NCBI GenBank assembly: GCA_963662155.1
Contig: OY759264.1
Span: forward strand, 13,971,634-14,035,633
Source of the DNA: Lamellibrachia columna
Taxonomy: Eukaryota; Annelida; Polychaeta; Sabellida; Siboglinidae
DNA: 64,000 nucleotides
Reading direction: 5' to 3'
Shown in pieces: positions 14,519-27,000 of the stretch. Numbering within the stretch: position 1 is the stretch's first letter; each line of letters starts with the position of its first letter. The notes beneath the pieces were generated by a model, which was not told the origin of the DNA, did no database searches, and was given only the letters and a program-made list of their open reading frames with translations. Both the position numbers and the translations under genes were made by a program.

Positions 14519-14791
14519 TTAAAGCTGGTTAGGGAGACTATTGCCGTCCATGGTGCGAGCAACGGCACGGGATGAAATGTTCGACAGCCCAGCCAAAATG
14601 TCATGATATGCCTTGGTACACTTCGGGTTGTCAGGGTGTAGCGTGATACGGGACACCAGTTGTTGATACAACGGGTTGAGGTTCGTCACGTAGAACTCCC
14701 GTCTGCCGTGCAGACGGGAGTGCCATTCGAGTAGTTGAGCATTGAGGTCGACAATTATATGTATAGGGACCATCTTGATGTCTTCTCCAAA
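14519..14791 (-). CDS. Terminal coding exon of an unidentified gene (left arm)
   Basis: A 273-nt exon (90 codons plus stop) begins after acceptor cctctgacaacag in phase 0; an in-frame TGA lies just upstream, so the open frame starts at the acceptor. The protein is soluble and helical-looking (FGEDIKMVPIHIIV..., QLLEWHSRLHGRREFYV, ...AYHDILAGLSNISSRAVA). No family recognised and no upstream exon assigned. The right-arm copy is broken. Confidence 0.45.
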   Translation of the reverse strand, partial: FGEDIKMVPIHIIVDLNAQLLEWHSRLHGRREFYVTNLNPLYQQLVSRITLHPDNPKCTKAYHDILAGLSNISSRAVARTMDGNSLPNQL

Positions 14792-14839
14792 CTGTTGTCA
14801 GAGGTTTTGAAATCGTACAAAAAGACACAATGAGGTGAC

Positions 14840-15460
14840 AGTTGGAACGTCGATCAGAAGAATTGCGAGGACGTCAGTGGACACCACAAGAACATTTCCG
14901 GATTAAACGCTGTTTGCATAGAAGGCAATCAGGGTGTCGGGTGAGGGTGACGGGTGAGGGTGTCGGCCTCATCGAGTCGACCTTCAAGGTAATTGGGTAC
15001 TTCTGTTTGCAGCAGTTCACCTTTGTTGGTGTTCATCGCATTTACCACCATGTGATGTATATGTTGTCCTATGATTGGTCAGTACTGCGTCTTATTCCAT
15101 TCCTCCACGAGGAAACGGGTAGATTCTTTCCTGAATGCTCTATGTTTTAGGAGTTGCGTCCCACTCCACCGCTGGGCCTGGTCAAGTCCAGTGATAATAA
15201 ATGTGTGATGATACCCTGATCGACGCAGCTTTCGCTCCGATTCTGATCAATGGTGAAAGGAATTTATCGAGTACCAAGGAGATTTGTTCACCACGACTGG
15301 GACACATCTTCACCAAACGATCCCCGGCCATGACTGCACGTGTTGACTTACTATTGACTTGCAGCACGTGTTCATGTACGATGATGCCGCCGTCAATCAT
15401 TGTTTTTAACCATCGCATCATTCCATTAAATGAATGTCCCTTTCTGACCTTTTGGGCAGG
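14840..15460 (-). pseudogene. Degenerate multi-copy metazoan gene-family fragment (EADT-motif type), left arm
   Basis: Minus-strand frames give fragments DGGIIVHEHVLQVNSKS, LVLDKFLSPLIRIG, KESTRFLVEEWNKTQY and EVPNYLEGRLDEADTL, in order but in more than one frame. They recall a multi-copy protein family, common in invertebrates, with an E/D-EADT motif followed by a hydrophobic beta-strand region. A short tandem tcaccc/gtcaccc expansion directly after EADTL breaks the frame. Recognition is from memory of the motif order. Confidence 0.35.
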
Positions 15461-15790
15461 GGAAGCCCCCACCTAAAATTGCTGGCACTGGTCATTCCGT
15501 ACGCAGGGTACCCCAAGGAAAGATGTGACGCTGTTTTTAGCCTTGGCAATTCCCATAAATAACTGTGTTTTTTCTCACCCTTCGGGGGTTGCTGGCAGGG
15601 GGAACCCCTCACTTAAAATTGCTGGCATTAGTCATTCCATAGCCAGGGTACCGCATGTGAACACATAGTTTTTTGCCTTGGCGCCATTCCCATAAATGAA
15701 TGTACTTTTTTGTCCCTTTTGACGGGTGGTTTCAGGGGCAACCCCCAGCCTAGACCCGGCAGCAACGCATTTTTGGGATGTCGGGGGTGG
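15400..15790. repeat. Degenerate ~120-130 bp tandem repeat, copies 1-3
   Basis: The unit reads roughly ttagccttggc..cattcc, ataaatgaatgt, ttttctcacccttt, ggttgctggcagggg, cctaaaattgctggca, cattcc.tac.cagggtacc. It recurs at 18.55-19.08 kb and 62.75-63.12 kb. Confidence 0.7.
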
Positions 15791-16399
15791 TCCCTTTAGT
15801 CCATGGAGTCAAACCTTTTGGCGTCGTTTACATAAATAAAAGCTCTAGGCTCCCAATCCATTATATATGCTCTTCGAAAACTCGAATCACGAATATTTCT
15901 GGATTACTGGATACGATACGGGGAATACATCCATATATCCCGCAAATAGCATGTTATTGATTCAATAGTCTTCCTGTGCGTTCTCCAACGTAGCCTTGAA
16001 CAACATATCAGTTTTATTTCGGAAAGACACTAATTTACTGACCCCAGTCCCATGCTATTCTATCGACATACAAACGCCCCTTTTGATCATACAAATTGCC
16101 ACAGCAACCATATCGACTTACGAAAAACACTGGGCTATTTAGTTACCAAGGGATTTCCAACTAAGTTTCTTACGTTTGTCCACAATTACATATGTTAGGT
16201 CGTTTAAAAAAATTGGATAGTCAAACTCAAACCACGATGCGGATTTTCATGTTATAATGTAGGATTACCGCGCGCAATGCGGGAGGTTTACAATGTGTGG
16301 CTTTATGTTCTTACGTCAGTTTTTCTTTGTTTGCGTTGCCCGAGTCACACTATCCAACTTAAGTTACTAAATATTGTTTTATTACATTACACGGCGCTG

Positions 16400-16594
16400 T
16401 CATGTACTCCACGGTCGCTCTAAGACAGGTGTCATGCCGTCTGCGGCGGACTTGAGACGGCATCTCAGCTGGAGCTCAGTCAGACTGAAAGTAAAGGTGT
16501 GACTTTGTGCCATAACCATTGTCGTGTCAAGAGAGTGAACAGGATCGTCTGGGAAATAGTATTTGACAAAGTAAGTATCGGTCTTTTTTACCAA
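16400..16594 (-). other. Duplicated frame, copy 1 (unknown)
   Basis: Frame KKTDTYFVKYYF...HSLDTTM...TFSLTELQLRC is similar to 20343-20552 (minus) and partly to the right-arm mirror near 61.6 kb, where the frame is disrupted. Could be an old exon or a repeat. Confidence 0.2.
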
Positions 16595-16639
16595 GAAACG
16601 TTAACTGTGAATGAACAAGACCTTGGAAGGAGAAACGGA

Positions 16640-16722
16640 GGGAGGGTTGGTAGAGAGAGGGAGGGAGGGAGGGAGGGAGGGAGGGAGGGGGGAGGGAGGG
16701 GGGAGGGAGGGAGGGAGATGGC
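16640..16722. repeat. (GGGA)n purine tract
   Basis: Related GGGA-rich tracts at 20575-20620 and 20800-20935. Triplex or G-rich potential. Confidence 0.9.
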
Positions 16723-16989
16723 ATGGAGACAGGTGGTGAGAAAGAGTGAACGTGAAAACTGAATAATCTTACTAAACTGGATAAATAAGAGATCGCAAAC
16801 ATAGCAATGGTTTCATTCACAGACAGAGGCGAACAATGGCGCCACCTAGCAACCTACTATCTATTGGCGTTTCAATCAGCCGAAATGTCTCATTTTCCAA
16901 AGACGCTTTGAAAGAAAAAGTAACAGAGTAAGTGCGAATGCGGTACTAACTTTGTAGCGTTAACCACAACCGCAAGTGGAGTAATTGCA

Positions 16990-17175
16990 TCTTTCCCAGT
17001 TTCTACATATGTAATATCCGCATCCGGATGAATGACACCTGAAGGAACACATGCGACATAAACGTTTGATGACATCCGGATGAATGACACCTGAAAGAAC
17101 ACATGCGACATAAACGTTTGATGACATCCGGATGACAGACATCTGAAAGAACACATGCGACATAAACGTTTGCAA
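16990..17175. repeat. Three tandem ~53-bp units
   Basis: The unit holds catccggatgaatgacacct, gaaagaacacatgcgacata and aacgtttgat. It lies in the left-arm-only segment. Confidence 0.9.
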
Positions 17176-17179
17176 ATTC

Positions 17180-18058
17180 GCTGTTTTAAATAAACATATC
17201 GTTAATCAAGAAGAATAAATAACAGCGAAATATAAAAAAGTATCTATAAATAGCACTGCCATGGTACGCTGCGTTCAACTCGTAGCATCTCCCATTAGTC
17301 ATGATAAATGAAGGTATCTGTTTTTGACGTTTTTCATAATAGTCTTACTAAGACAAAGTGTCAAACGAGTAGTTTATCTTCATACTGCCTTCATAGTAAT
17401 TGTAAGCAGATTATTCTCTCTACATATAACATACTATTAAGAAAACTGTTCAGACCACAATTAAATTACTTGGACAAAACGAAGAGAAAGTAATTGAGGG
17501 ATAGAAATGTGTGGATGCGATATTATATGCAGGCAGTTGATATTTCCATAATTTATCCGAAATAGTTGCAATTTGACAATCAATATGATCGTGCGACAAC
17601 ATAAGAGGTTCCGATAGTTATTGCTGAGGATGAAACGTTTCACATATAATCGTCTACGTGACTGATGCTTATCAGTTCACATTTTTACGTCACCTACGTT
17701 CTGGTGTCTGTTTTTTATCTACTACATGCCTCGCTCACGAGCACCACCTAAACAACGACGATGTGATATAATAGGCACTCGCAGTGCCCGTTGCTGAAAA
17801 TGTATGCATTTAATATATGCAATATAAGTTTATAAACACGTGTGGTGAACACAGGTTATACTGCGATCCTCGCAAATGCTTTGCTTAGGCATTCCATAAT
17901 GTAACATATCTTCCCTAAAAAACCGGTAAATCAACAGGTATTGAAACGCATCTAATTTAAAACATAATGACATATTGCATTTACGGGGTCAACACCCACA
18001 GTCCACGCACACTCGCCATTCCACCTGTACAGGTGTCACCTGCGAAACAAGACGAACA

Positions 18059-18060
<2 letters not shown>
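17180..18060. other. Unassigned left-arm-only sequence
   Basis: AT-rich; no gene, repeat or homologue recognised elsewhere in the window. Confidence 0.4.
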
Positions 18061-18062
<2 letters not shown>

Positions 18063-18099
<37 letters not shown>

Positions 18100-18295
18100 T
18101 GCGCGTGCGCGTGCGCGTGTGCGTGTGCGTGTGCGTGTGCGTGTGCGTGTGCGTGTGCGTGTGCGTGTGCGTGTGCGTGTGCGTGTGCGTGTGCGTGTGC
18201 GTGTGCGTGTGCGTGTGCGTGTGCGTGTGAGTGTGAGTGTGCGTGTGCGTGCGCGTGCGCGTTTGCGTGTGCGTGTGCGTGTGCGCGCGTGTACA
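18063..18295. repeat. (GT)n / (GTGCGT)n array
   Basis: Hexanucleotide GTGCGT with GTGAGT and GCGCGT variants; left-arm-only segment. Confidence 0.97.
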
Positions 18296-18549
18296 CAGTT
18301 TTGCAATCCTTTTTCGAGCCGTCGTTTTATAGAAGCATATATTGACCAGCGTGTGAAACTATTAGCTGTCTTGGAAAAAATTAATTACACAAATTGAAAG
18401 TAATATTTAATTAGGGGACACCCATAAAGTACGCCACGTCCACAATGCGGCGGTGTCTTGGTGATCGTTACGTATGATTGGTCAGTACTGCGTCTTATTC
18501 CATTCCTCCACGAGGAAACGGGTAAACTCTTTCCCGAATGCACTGTTTT

Positions 18550-19080
18550 TAGCCTTGGCGTCATTCCATTAAATGAATGCCCCATTTGCTCACCCTTTGG
18601 GGTTGTTGGCAGGGGAAGGCCCCGCCTAAAATTGCTGGCATTGGCCATTCCATACTCAGGGAACACCGCAGGAACAGTTTACCCCTTTTTATCCTTCGCA
18701 TCATTCCATTAAATAAGTTCCCATTTTCTCACCCTTTGGGGTTTGCTGGCAGGGGGAAGGCACCACCTAAAATTGCAAGGCATTTTATGGGATTTCGGCT
18801 GGGGGGGTCCATTCAGTCAAACTCCAAGGAAACATTTGACGCAATTTTTTCTTTCGCGCCATTCCATTAATTCGGCGTCATTCTATTAAATTAATAAATT
18901 TTTTCTCACCTTTTGGGGGTTGCTGGCAGGGGAATCCCCACACCAAGGGTACACTTGACATAGTTTTTAGCCTTGGCACCATTCCCATAAATGAATGTAC
19001 TTTTTTATCCCCTTTGACTGGTGGTTTCAGGGGCATCCCCCAGCCTAGACCCGGCAGCAACGCATTTTTGGGATGTCAGG
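18550..19080. repeat. Degenerate ~120-130 bp tandem repeat, second block
   Basis: About four copies of the same unit, part of the direct duplication described for 15.07-16.39 kb. Confidence 0.7.
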
Positions 19081-19789
19081 GGGTGGTCCCTTTAGTCCAT
19101 GGGGTCAAACCTTTCGGCGTCGTTTACATAAATAAAAGCTCTGGGCTCCCAATCTATTATATCTGCTCTTCGAAACCTCGCATGATATTTCTAACAGCGA
19201 ATCATGATCATTTCTGGATTACCGGGTAAGATACGGGGAATATATCCTGTAAATAGCATATTATCGAATCAATATTTTTCATGTGCGTTCTCCATCGAAG
19301 CCTTGAACAACATATCGGTTTTATTTCGGAAAAAAGGCAGACACTAATTTACTGACCCCCGTCCCATGGTATACTGTCGAAAAACAAACGCCCCTTTCGA
19401 TCATACAAGTTGCCACAGCAACCATGTCGGCTTACGAAAAACACTCGGCTATTTTAGTTATCAAGGGATCTCCAAATAAGTTTCGTATGTTTGTCCACAA
19501 TTACATATTTTAGGACGTTTAAAAAAAACTTGGATAATCAAACTCAAACCACGATGCGGATTTTCATGTTATAATGTAGGATTACCGCGCGCAATGCGGG
19601 AGGTTTACAATGTGTGGCTTTATGTTCTTACCGAAGTTTTTCTTTGTTTGCGTTGCCCGAGTTACACTATCCAACTTAAGTTACTAAATATTGTTTTATT
19701 ACAAGTACTATAATGGATCTAAATTAATAACGTATCTTGGTCAGTTGGTCTTTTGTAAATTATGCAGTATGTTGTCTGTGAGTGACCAA

Positions 19790-20159
19790 AGCCCTTGGTT
19801 TGTATTCTCCATACCACGTGCTGCATCAAGTACAAAGCCCTTGGTTTGTATTCTGCATACTACGTGCTGCATCAAGTACAAAGCCCTTGGTTTTTATTCT
19901 GCATACTACGTGCTGCATCAAGTACAAAGCCCTTGGTTTGTATTCTCCATACCACGTGCTGCATCAAGTACAAAGCCCTTGGTTTGTATTCTCCATACCA
20001 CGTGCTGCATCAAGTACAAAGCCCTTGGTTTGTATTCTGCATACTACGTGCTGCATCAAGTACAAAGCCCTTGGTTTGTATTCTGCATACTACGTGCTGC
20101 ATCAAGTACAAAGCCCTTGGTTTGTATTCTGCATACTACGTGCTGCATCAAGTACAAAG
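19790..20159. repeat. 46-bp minisatellite, 8 copies (left arm)
   Basis: The unit contains agcccttggtttgtattct and acgtgctgcatcaagtac. 46 is not a multiple of 3, so the translation cycles through all frames. Confidence 0.95.
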
Positions 20160-20342
20160 GTGAATGACTCGGAAGAAACACGAACATAGTTAGTAAGCAA
20201 AAACTTTAATACGACGTAACACAAATGTTGACAACATAGACATTAATAATTTCGAAATATCACTGGAACTGTTTTCGCTGAGTAATAATATTGGTTAGAA
20301 TGCACAAGTTAGTAGCGGTATTTTATAATCAGCTGCATGATA

Positions 20343-20552
20343 TTAGTAGAAGTTGTACGTTGTTTGGTCGTGAAGTACTGCGGCGGACTTGAGATGGCAT
20401 CTCTGCTGGAGCTCAGTCAGACTGAAAGTATATGTGTGACATTGTATTACAACCATTGTCGTGTCAAGAGAGTGAACATGGTCGTTTGAGAAATAGTATT
20501 TGACAAAGTAAATATCGGTCTTTTTTAACAAGAAAAGTTTACTGTAAATCAA
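20343..20552 (-). other. Duplicated frame, copy 2 (unknown)
   Basis: Second copy (LKKTDIYFVKYYFSNDHVHS). The right-arm mirror (about 61.60-61.80 kb) has small indels that break the frame. Confidence 0.2.
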
Positions 20553-20574
20553 CGAGACCTAGGAAGGAGACACG

Positions 20575-20935
20575 GAGGAAGGAGGTGGTAGAGGGAGGGA
20601 GGGAGGGAGGGTGATGGCAGTGAAGGACAGGGAGACAGGCGGTGAGAAACAGGGAACATGAATACTTAATAAATAAGAGATCGCAGACATAAAAAAAATT
20701 TCATTCACTGAAACAGGCGACCGATGGCACCACCTAGCAACCTACTAAATATGGGCGTTTCAATCAACCGAAAGGACGTTTTGAAAGTCAATGTAACTAA
20801 GGGAGGGAGGGAGAGAGAGATAGAGAGGGAGGGCGGGAGGGAGGGAGGAAGGGAGGAGAGAAAGAGGGGGAGAGAGAGAGAGGAGGGAGTGAGGGAGGGA
20901 GGTAGGGAGGGAGGGAGGGAGGGGGGAGGTGATGA
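20575..20935. repeat. (GGGA/GAGA)n tracts (left arm)
   Basis: Two purine tracts separated by a short segment (cgaccgatggcaccacctag) that occurs again at 16.83 and 21.03 kb. Mirror at 61200-61560. Confidence 0.85.
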
Positions 20936-21647
20936 GAAAGAGTTAACGTAAATACTGAATAATCTTACTAAACTTAATAAATAAGAGACAGCAAACAGAA
21001 TAATGTTTTCCTTCACAGACAGAGGCGAACGATGGTGCTACCTATATTGACCAGCTAGTGAAACTAATAGCTGTCTTTGTAAAAGTTAATTGCACAAATT
21101 GAACCAAGTAATATTTAATTAGGGGGCACCCGTAAAGTACGCCACGTCCACAATGCGGTGGTGTGTTGGTGATCGTTACGTAACGCTTACAAATTATACA
21201 TTTTGGTTCGTCTAGCCGTCGATGTCAGACTGACAGCGTTAATTCTTATGCCAGTTTTGGGGGATATTTCAACTCAATTTCAACGACTTCACTGCAAACA
21301 TGATTACACCTGCCATACGTACATAAAGATGGAATCTTGATGATGTCTTATCTTTAGCTATACTCTACCGATGCACTACGAAACACCACATACATGCAGT
21401 GAATATAAACATACATAACAGGCAGGGGACTTTCTGTGTACATACCAGCGTTACGAAGCATCACAATGGGAGGGAAGGTCTCAAAAACATCAAAACGAGC
21501 CTGACGTACATCACAAATAGTCTCTTTTCCACATAATTAATTTTTCTACTGAATTTAACTTTCACTTTGTATGCCATGCCGGATCTTATTAGGCAGCCAC
21601 ATAAAACATCTGATGACAGATGACAGAGCAGTGGGGTTAAATGTCTC

Positions 21648-21908
21648 CTATATGCAGGACCCACTCATGCGTGACGACTCGGCCGACGCTCCGTCTTTAA
21701 CGTTAGAGTAGGCGTGTCTATTCTTGTCAAATGACTTCAAATGTGGTGACTGTGACAAATCTATGACAGGTGTGTGCGATTTAGGCCCAATGAAGGGTTG
21801 GCCTACGCGGACGCGAGTTGTTTCGGGCGACCCTTCACATTTACATCGAAAACTCTTCACGCGTTTTATTGAGTAGATTCGTGATTTATTTCTGTACAAA
21901 CACTTCAC
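21648..21908 (-). CDS. Hypothetical 86-residue ORF, left arm
   Basis: Basic N-terminal half (KSRIYSIKRVKSFRCKCEG), Ser-rich C terminus ending MSGSCI. It is identical in the right arm (60225-60485). No splice or promoter context supports it, so it may be a chance ORF in a highly conserved arm segment. Confidence 0.15.
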   Translation of the reverse strand: MKCLYRNKSRIYSIKRVKSFRCKCEGSPETTRVRVGQPFIGPKSHTPVIDLSQSPHLKSFDKNRHAYSNVKDGASAESSRMSGSCI

Positions 21909-21999
21909 TCGTGAAGTTGATTAAATAGCAACAGTCGTTCTAACATGAAGACACGATTACGCCCGGTGATCATTTGCAATTCACCTCGATGATAACATC

Positions 22000-22340
22000 G
22001 ATGATGGTGATGGTGATGATATTGACGATGGTGACGATGACAATGATGAGGATAACTGTAATGATGATAATGATGATGATGATCATAATGATGATGATGA
22101 TTATGCCTATGAATATAACTATGATGATGATGATAACGACGACGGCGGCAACTGTGAGTGTGACGTAACTGTGACAGTGACGGTGACGTTGACGGTGATT
22201 GTGATTGTGATTTTGACAGTAACTGTGAAGGTGACAATGACGGTGACAGTGACGGTGACGGTGACGGTGACGGTGATGGAGACAGTGACGGTGAATGTGG
22301 CGGTAACGGTGACGGAGACAGTGACGGTGACTGTGGCGCT
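22000..22340. repeat. GATGAT / GTGACG low-complexity tract (left arm)
   Basis: Trinucleotide and hexanucleotide repeats give artificial Asp/His/Val/Thr/Ser-Pro frames on both strands. Mirror at 59790-60140. Confidence 0.95.
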
Positions 22341-22889
22341 GATAATGGCAACATGAATACAGAAGGATTCCTTTTCGTTTCCATCTCCGGTGTCTCTTCT
22401 GTGTATCGGAACGAAATGTCTGATTTGTAAGAAAGAAATAGTTTGGTTGCAACAGGCCAAATACTGGTACTGCCTTCAGTCGCAACGAGAAAAACCTGTC
22501 CTCTATTTCTATGGTCAAATAGTTATTCATATCTCATACATTGTCGTTGTCTGTGCAGCACCAGTGCACTCAGTGCTGGAGTAAGGCTTGTCGTGAACTT
22601 GGTAAACAATATTTGTCGTGCTATCAAACCGGGACAGGAAAAGAATCCAGATAGAATAAAAACTTACCATATTGGAATTGTCTAAATCCCAATTTTCTTT
22701 TGTTTGCCTAGATATGTATGACCAAGGCGTAACTTTTATTTGCCTAGACATGTAAATTTTAAATGGCCTAGATACTGGTCTAAATGTCTTATAGCTACTG
22801 TAACACGTTTAGTTAACAAATAGGAAACAGCGTGTTGAAACGACCCGTAATTCCACACAAGTATTTCTCAGTTATAGCACATCGCAGTC

Positions 22890-24088
22890 GGCATTGTAAA
22901 TAAAGTATTTATTATGTAAGACAAAAATTCCAGGTGACAACATACAAAGGTTATGTAAATAATATTATACAATAATACAAAATATTCAATTTCACAATCG
23001 GTAACATGTCACATGCGTAGTAAATCAACCTGTAAATAAATTAGTATGTAGGAATATCACCAATGAATCTTGATTAAAGCCAACAATGATAGTAAATAAA
23101 ACACACATGTATGATAGAAAAATATGGTAAATAAAATAATCTGTCAATTAATGCGTACTAAATAAACATGTAAATAAACTAATATATATTAATATCACAA
23201 GTAAATCTTGCTTAATGGATTTTGTAATATATGTTTTGATATAGTACATATGTATAATACAGATGTTAAAAAGTAACACTGATAAATATCTTACTATACA
23301 ACCATTCTATAGTGACAACATCGGTAAATGTTACAAAAGAGTAAAGGTTTCTGAACTGCCACATTGCTGCAAACGGTCAACGCTCTATAGAATCAGTTAT
23401 GCATACATTATGTCACGTATAAAATAAGTTTCAAAGTTAGAATAATAAACCGTGTAAAAACACGTTTCACAGCAGCTCAATACAGTGCACAAAAATTATA
23501 AAGTCATCTAATCGTAGGCGTACATTACTAAACTTTTGTTGCGGGTCGCGCGTTTGTGCGATTGTGTCAGCGCACATTGCACTTTTTTTTTTTTGCGATT
23601 CAGTGTTCGAATCGTTCAACAGCCGTTGCGCCGACCAAATCAACGCGAGTTTTGTTGAGTTGCGGATCAGAGCACATTGCACGACTGATCCGTTTTAAGT
23701 AAAATAAACACTAAATTGGCAACACAAGTTAAGCAATGTACGCCTCGCATAAGCCGAGGCAGCATAATGACATAATGTAAATAATGATTACAACATAATT
23801 AACTAACAACCTAATCAATCAGTTGTACAAGATGTACAAAGTATATTTTTGGTAAATTAATTAAATTCTTGAATTTCCGGGGCCAGCCCAGATCACTCCG
23901 TGAAAGTAAACAATACCTTCAAGAAAAACGAACTATGCAATTAAATGCCGAAACTAATTTCTCTATATTGATTGACGACAAGGAATTCCCTCCAGCGCCA
24001 TTTTGGTAAAACCTTCTCTGATGTTGCGTCGCTTTACGGCATATTTCTCTATATTTATCCTTTGATCCTTTCTTTGGACACGACTCGC
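22890..24088 (-). promoter_or_regulatory. ATTTA-rich 3' flank of left-arm cytokine-like gene
   Basis: Mirror of the right-arm 3' flank, with repeated GTAAATAAA on the plus strand (TTTATTTAC on the sense strand) at about 22.9-23.2 kb. It also holds a T11 run and a repeated GCACATTGCAC at about 23.57 and 23.67 kb. No convincing gene seen. Confidence 0.3.
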
Positions 24089-27000
24089 TTAGTGTTGTAA
24101 GTTCTGGCCAGCGGTCAGACGGTCAACGACTTGACTAAAGTGTCTGGTCAAGTCATACAGGACGGACACGGTGTCGAAACGCAGGAACGGCAAAGTCGGT
24201 GTGACGTCAGAAGGTAGGACCGCATTGGCGCGATGGTTGTCGGGTACTGCGGTTCCTGATGACGTCACCTGAAAGCAGAACATACACATGATGAATTATA
24301 ATAAATAATTGTCGACATAACAATACGATTTAACAAGATTGCCACGCAAATCAACAAAGGCTAGTGGACATATATCAGCCATTTTTGTTTTTAACATAAA
24401 CACTGTTTATACAAACAGAACATAATTTCTCCCATTCATTTACTGTCGCGTGTGAGAATGGATACTTTCTTATGACAAATCTACGCTGTTATTTTACTAA
24501 TGCTAATTCGTGCCCTCTAGAGCAGGCCATATTCGGAGAATGTGTGAGGTTGACAAAGAGAGCGTGGAAAACAGAAGTGGATGGCAGAAGGAGAAGAGGA
24601 AGACAAACATTACGACGGAGGGACAGCGTTATGAGAGATGTCGAAAGGGTAGAGGTGAGCAGCCGAGAGTGGGAGAGAATGGAAGAAGATCGCGACGACT
24701 CGTGGATAGCGCGAAATCGATTAAGTGACCCCACCCTGCAAGGTACCTCGGGGAAAAAAGAAGGGTAGAAATAACCTACCGTGAATTTTAGCAGCTTCGT
24801 GAAATGTCGCAGTGCCGTTTCCGTGTATCTCAGGTACGCCATCAAATGGCAGTACCTGTCTTCTTCAGCCTGCCTGTAGGACGAATGCCCACACGTGATT
24901 GTTTCATTGCAGGGCATGCCCAGTTGTCTGGTCAAACGGCACACATAGGCAGTCTCCGTGATTTTAATGTTTGTAACCAGGTGTCTGTAGTGGTACGACT
25001 CAGTCAGCAGCTTCCGCAGGCCCTGAAATCACAATTGAATGTGACACAACTCGTACGTTTTACCAATTGTGAGTTACTAGTCTAACATTTAAAGTAAGGA
25101 AACATGTTTTGCAATTCTATATAGATCCCATATTATTAAAAGAGTGTGAAAAAACAATTACAGCAGAATATAGAGTATCGTCGATAGAGTCAGAAAAGAA
25201 AGGTAATGAAGACATTCTAAGAAGAGCTAACGATAAATGGAAGATCATGTTCGGAATCAGGAAAAGAAAAGCTGAATTTCTACGTCACGTGATGAGAAAG
25301 AAAAACTAGAACATCCAGTGACGACGGGAAAGATTTAGGGAACAAGAAGCAGACGGCGGCTAAGAATTAAAATCCCTGATGGTCTATCGGCCTGGCTAAG
25401 AAAGAGCACAACGGAACTGTTAAAAGACACACGTGATCGTGGGAAATATAGGATTATGATGACATATGACTGTAACAAGCACGGCACCTGAAAATGGTGA
25501 TAATGATTCACCCGGTCAAAACATAGGCCTACATGTGTAAATACCACTCGCTGCGTGGGACATTGAAAAACATATTCAGGAAGAGTTTGATAATTGTCTT
25601 CAACTCAGTGCCAAGCTACATTCAAGTAAACCATTGACGCGTGCGTAAAACGAAAATTACACCGGATTTTTCTTGGTAAAAACATCCGTCTTCAATACCT
25701 TTTTTGCATTACGTGGCTTATTGGCGATATCCTGTATATTCAGTGCACATAATTACATCATTCGTCACAATCCATATGTGACACGTGAATGGATATCATT
25801 GTAGCTAGTTTTTAATGTTTCTCTGTTAGTACCGCGATGTATCCCGTTTGGAAAAAACATTGTGGCAGTAAAACTGTGTTATTTATCACGAACAATTCGA
25901 TGATGTCCAAATATGTAGTGTGTGAATAGTTTTAGTAACATCCGCAGTTTATTATTAAAATTAAAATGTGTATTTTGTTCAACTCATCAAAAGAATTTAC
26001 TTTAGTCGTTAGATCTGATACGTACAGGATATTCAAAATGGTTTACACTTTGCGGATCAATGCCGATCACGGACGTGACCTCCTCTTTCAGATTACATGA
26101 CAAAGTTACGAAATTTCACCAAGGGTATCATTCGTGAATTTTCAGCTTTTCCATTTTCACTTCAATTATTGTTTGACCAAACATTAAGTAATTTAATAGT
26201 TCGACTGACGAATTCACACAAAAACATACAACATTTGCACAAACGAACTCGAATGTTGCAATATACATTAATAAGATTTGATATTTCGCAAAGTTAGCTT
26301 GAAATGATATTAGCAAAAAAAATCGAATTAAGGAGGGAACTTTAATAGAATCAAATTGCTCTGGCCCCAAGTGATTCTATTAAACGGAATTCACTGCATT
26401 GACAGTTATTTTCGGTATCACTCGGTGTTAACGTAACTGCAGACAAATATCCTACTTACGTTGATATTAGTCGACTCAGGTGTCGCTGTCGTTGTGGAGG
26501 ATACCCCTGATTGGTCGGTTCGCTGAGAAGATGCGCGTCCCCTGAGCTGCAGGATTTTAGCCGCGAGTCCCTCACATGACGTAATATCCGGTATTCTAGT
26601 CACGAGTTGGCGCAGGAACGGTTGTTTGCACTGCCGGAGAAGACAACGTCATGGTTGTATAGTTATGGTTGTGGTGGTGGTGGTGGTGGTGGAGGAGGCG
26701 GTTGTGGTAGTTTTGGCGGTGACGGTGTTTGAAGTTATGGCGGTGACGGTTGTGGTAGTTATGGTGGTGACGGTGGTGGTGACTGCAGGGATTGACAGTA
26801 GGGATCATGCCTCAGTTAGACTTCCTGGTGTGTTACAGACAAATGTATGGCATAGTAAGTTTGGATATAGGAAGTTTTAAAAATTCATATCATCTGACAT
26901 AAGTGCATTTGAGCAGGGACATTGCCAGGTCTGCTGGTAGAACCCTTTTGACAGTGTAACTGTGGATTTTTAGATTATTTTAATAGGCAGAAGGATTTTG

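Larger units (their letters stand above)
16390..19700. repeat. 3.3 kb left-arm-only segment bounded by a direct duplication
   Basis: 15.07-16.39 kb and 18.47-19.70 kb are direct duplicates. The right arm has one hybrid copy: about 62.15 kb matches the second copy (ttacaagtac) and 62.2 kb matches the first (acgtcagttttt). This fits unequal recombination between the duplicates. Confidence 0.75.
21050..22890. other. Region downstream of the left-arm gene, outer part
   Basis: Besides the low-complexity tract and the 86-residue ORF, a short frame ending MSRQIKVTPWSYISRQTKEN ... NSNM runs into a GTAAGT donor-like site on the minus strand (donor about 22670; mirror 59466). No partner exon found. 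Confidence 0.25.

Noticed and set aside
19691..20189. Three overlapping ORFs of 122-158 residues with repeated ALGLYSAYYVLHQVQ-like units
   Set aside because: A 46-bp minisatellite cycles the same peptides through all three frames.
21905..22530. 159-186 residue Ser-Pro / His-rich ORFs and their mirror at 59603-60228
   Set aside because: Low-complexity GATGAT and GTGACG repeats explain them. Only the first ~50 codons of one frame are non-repetitive, with no supporting sites.
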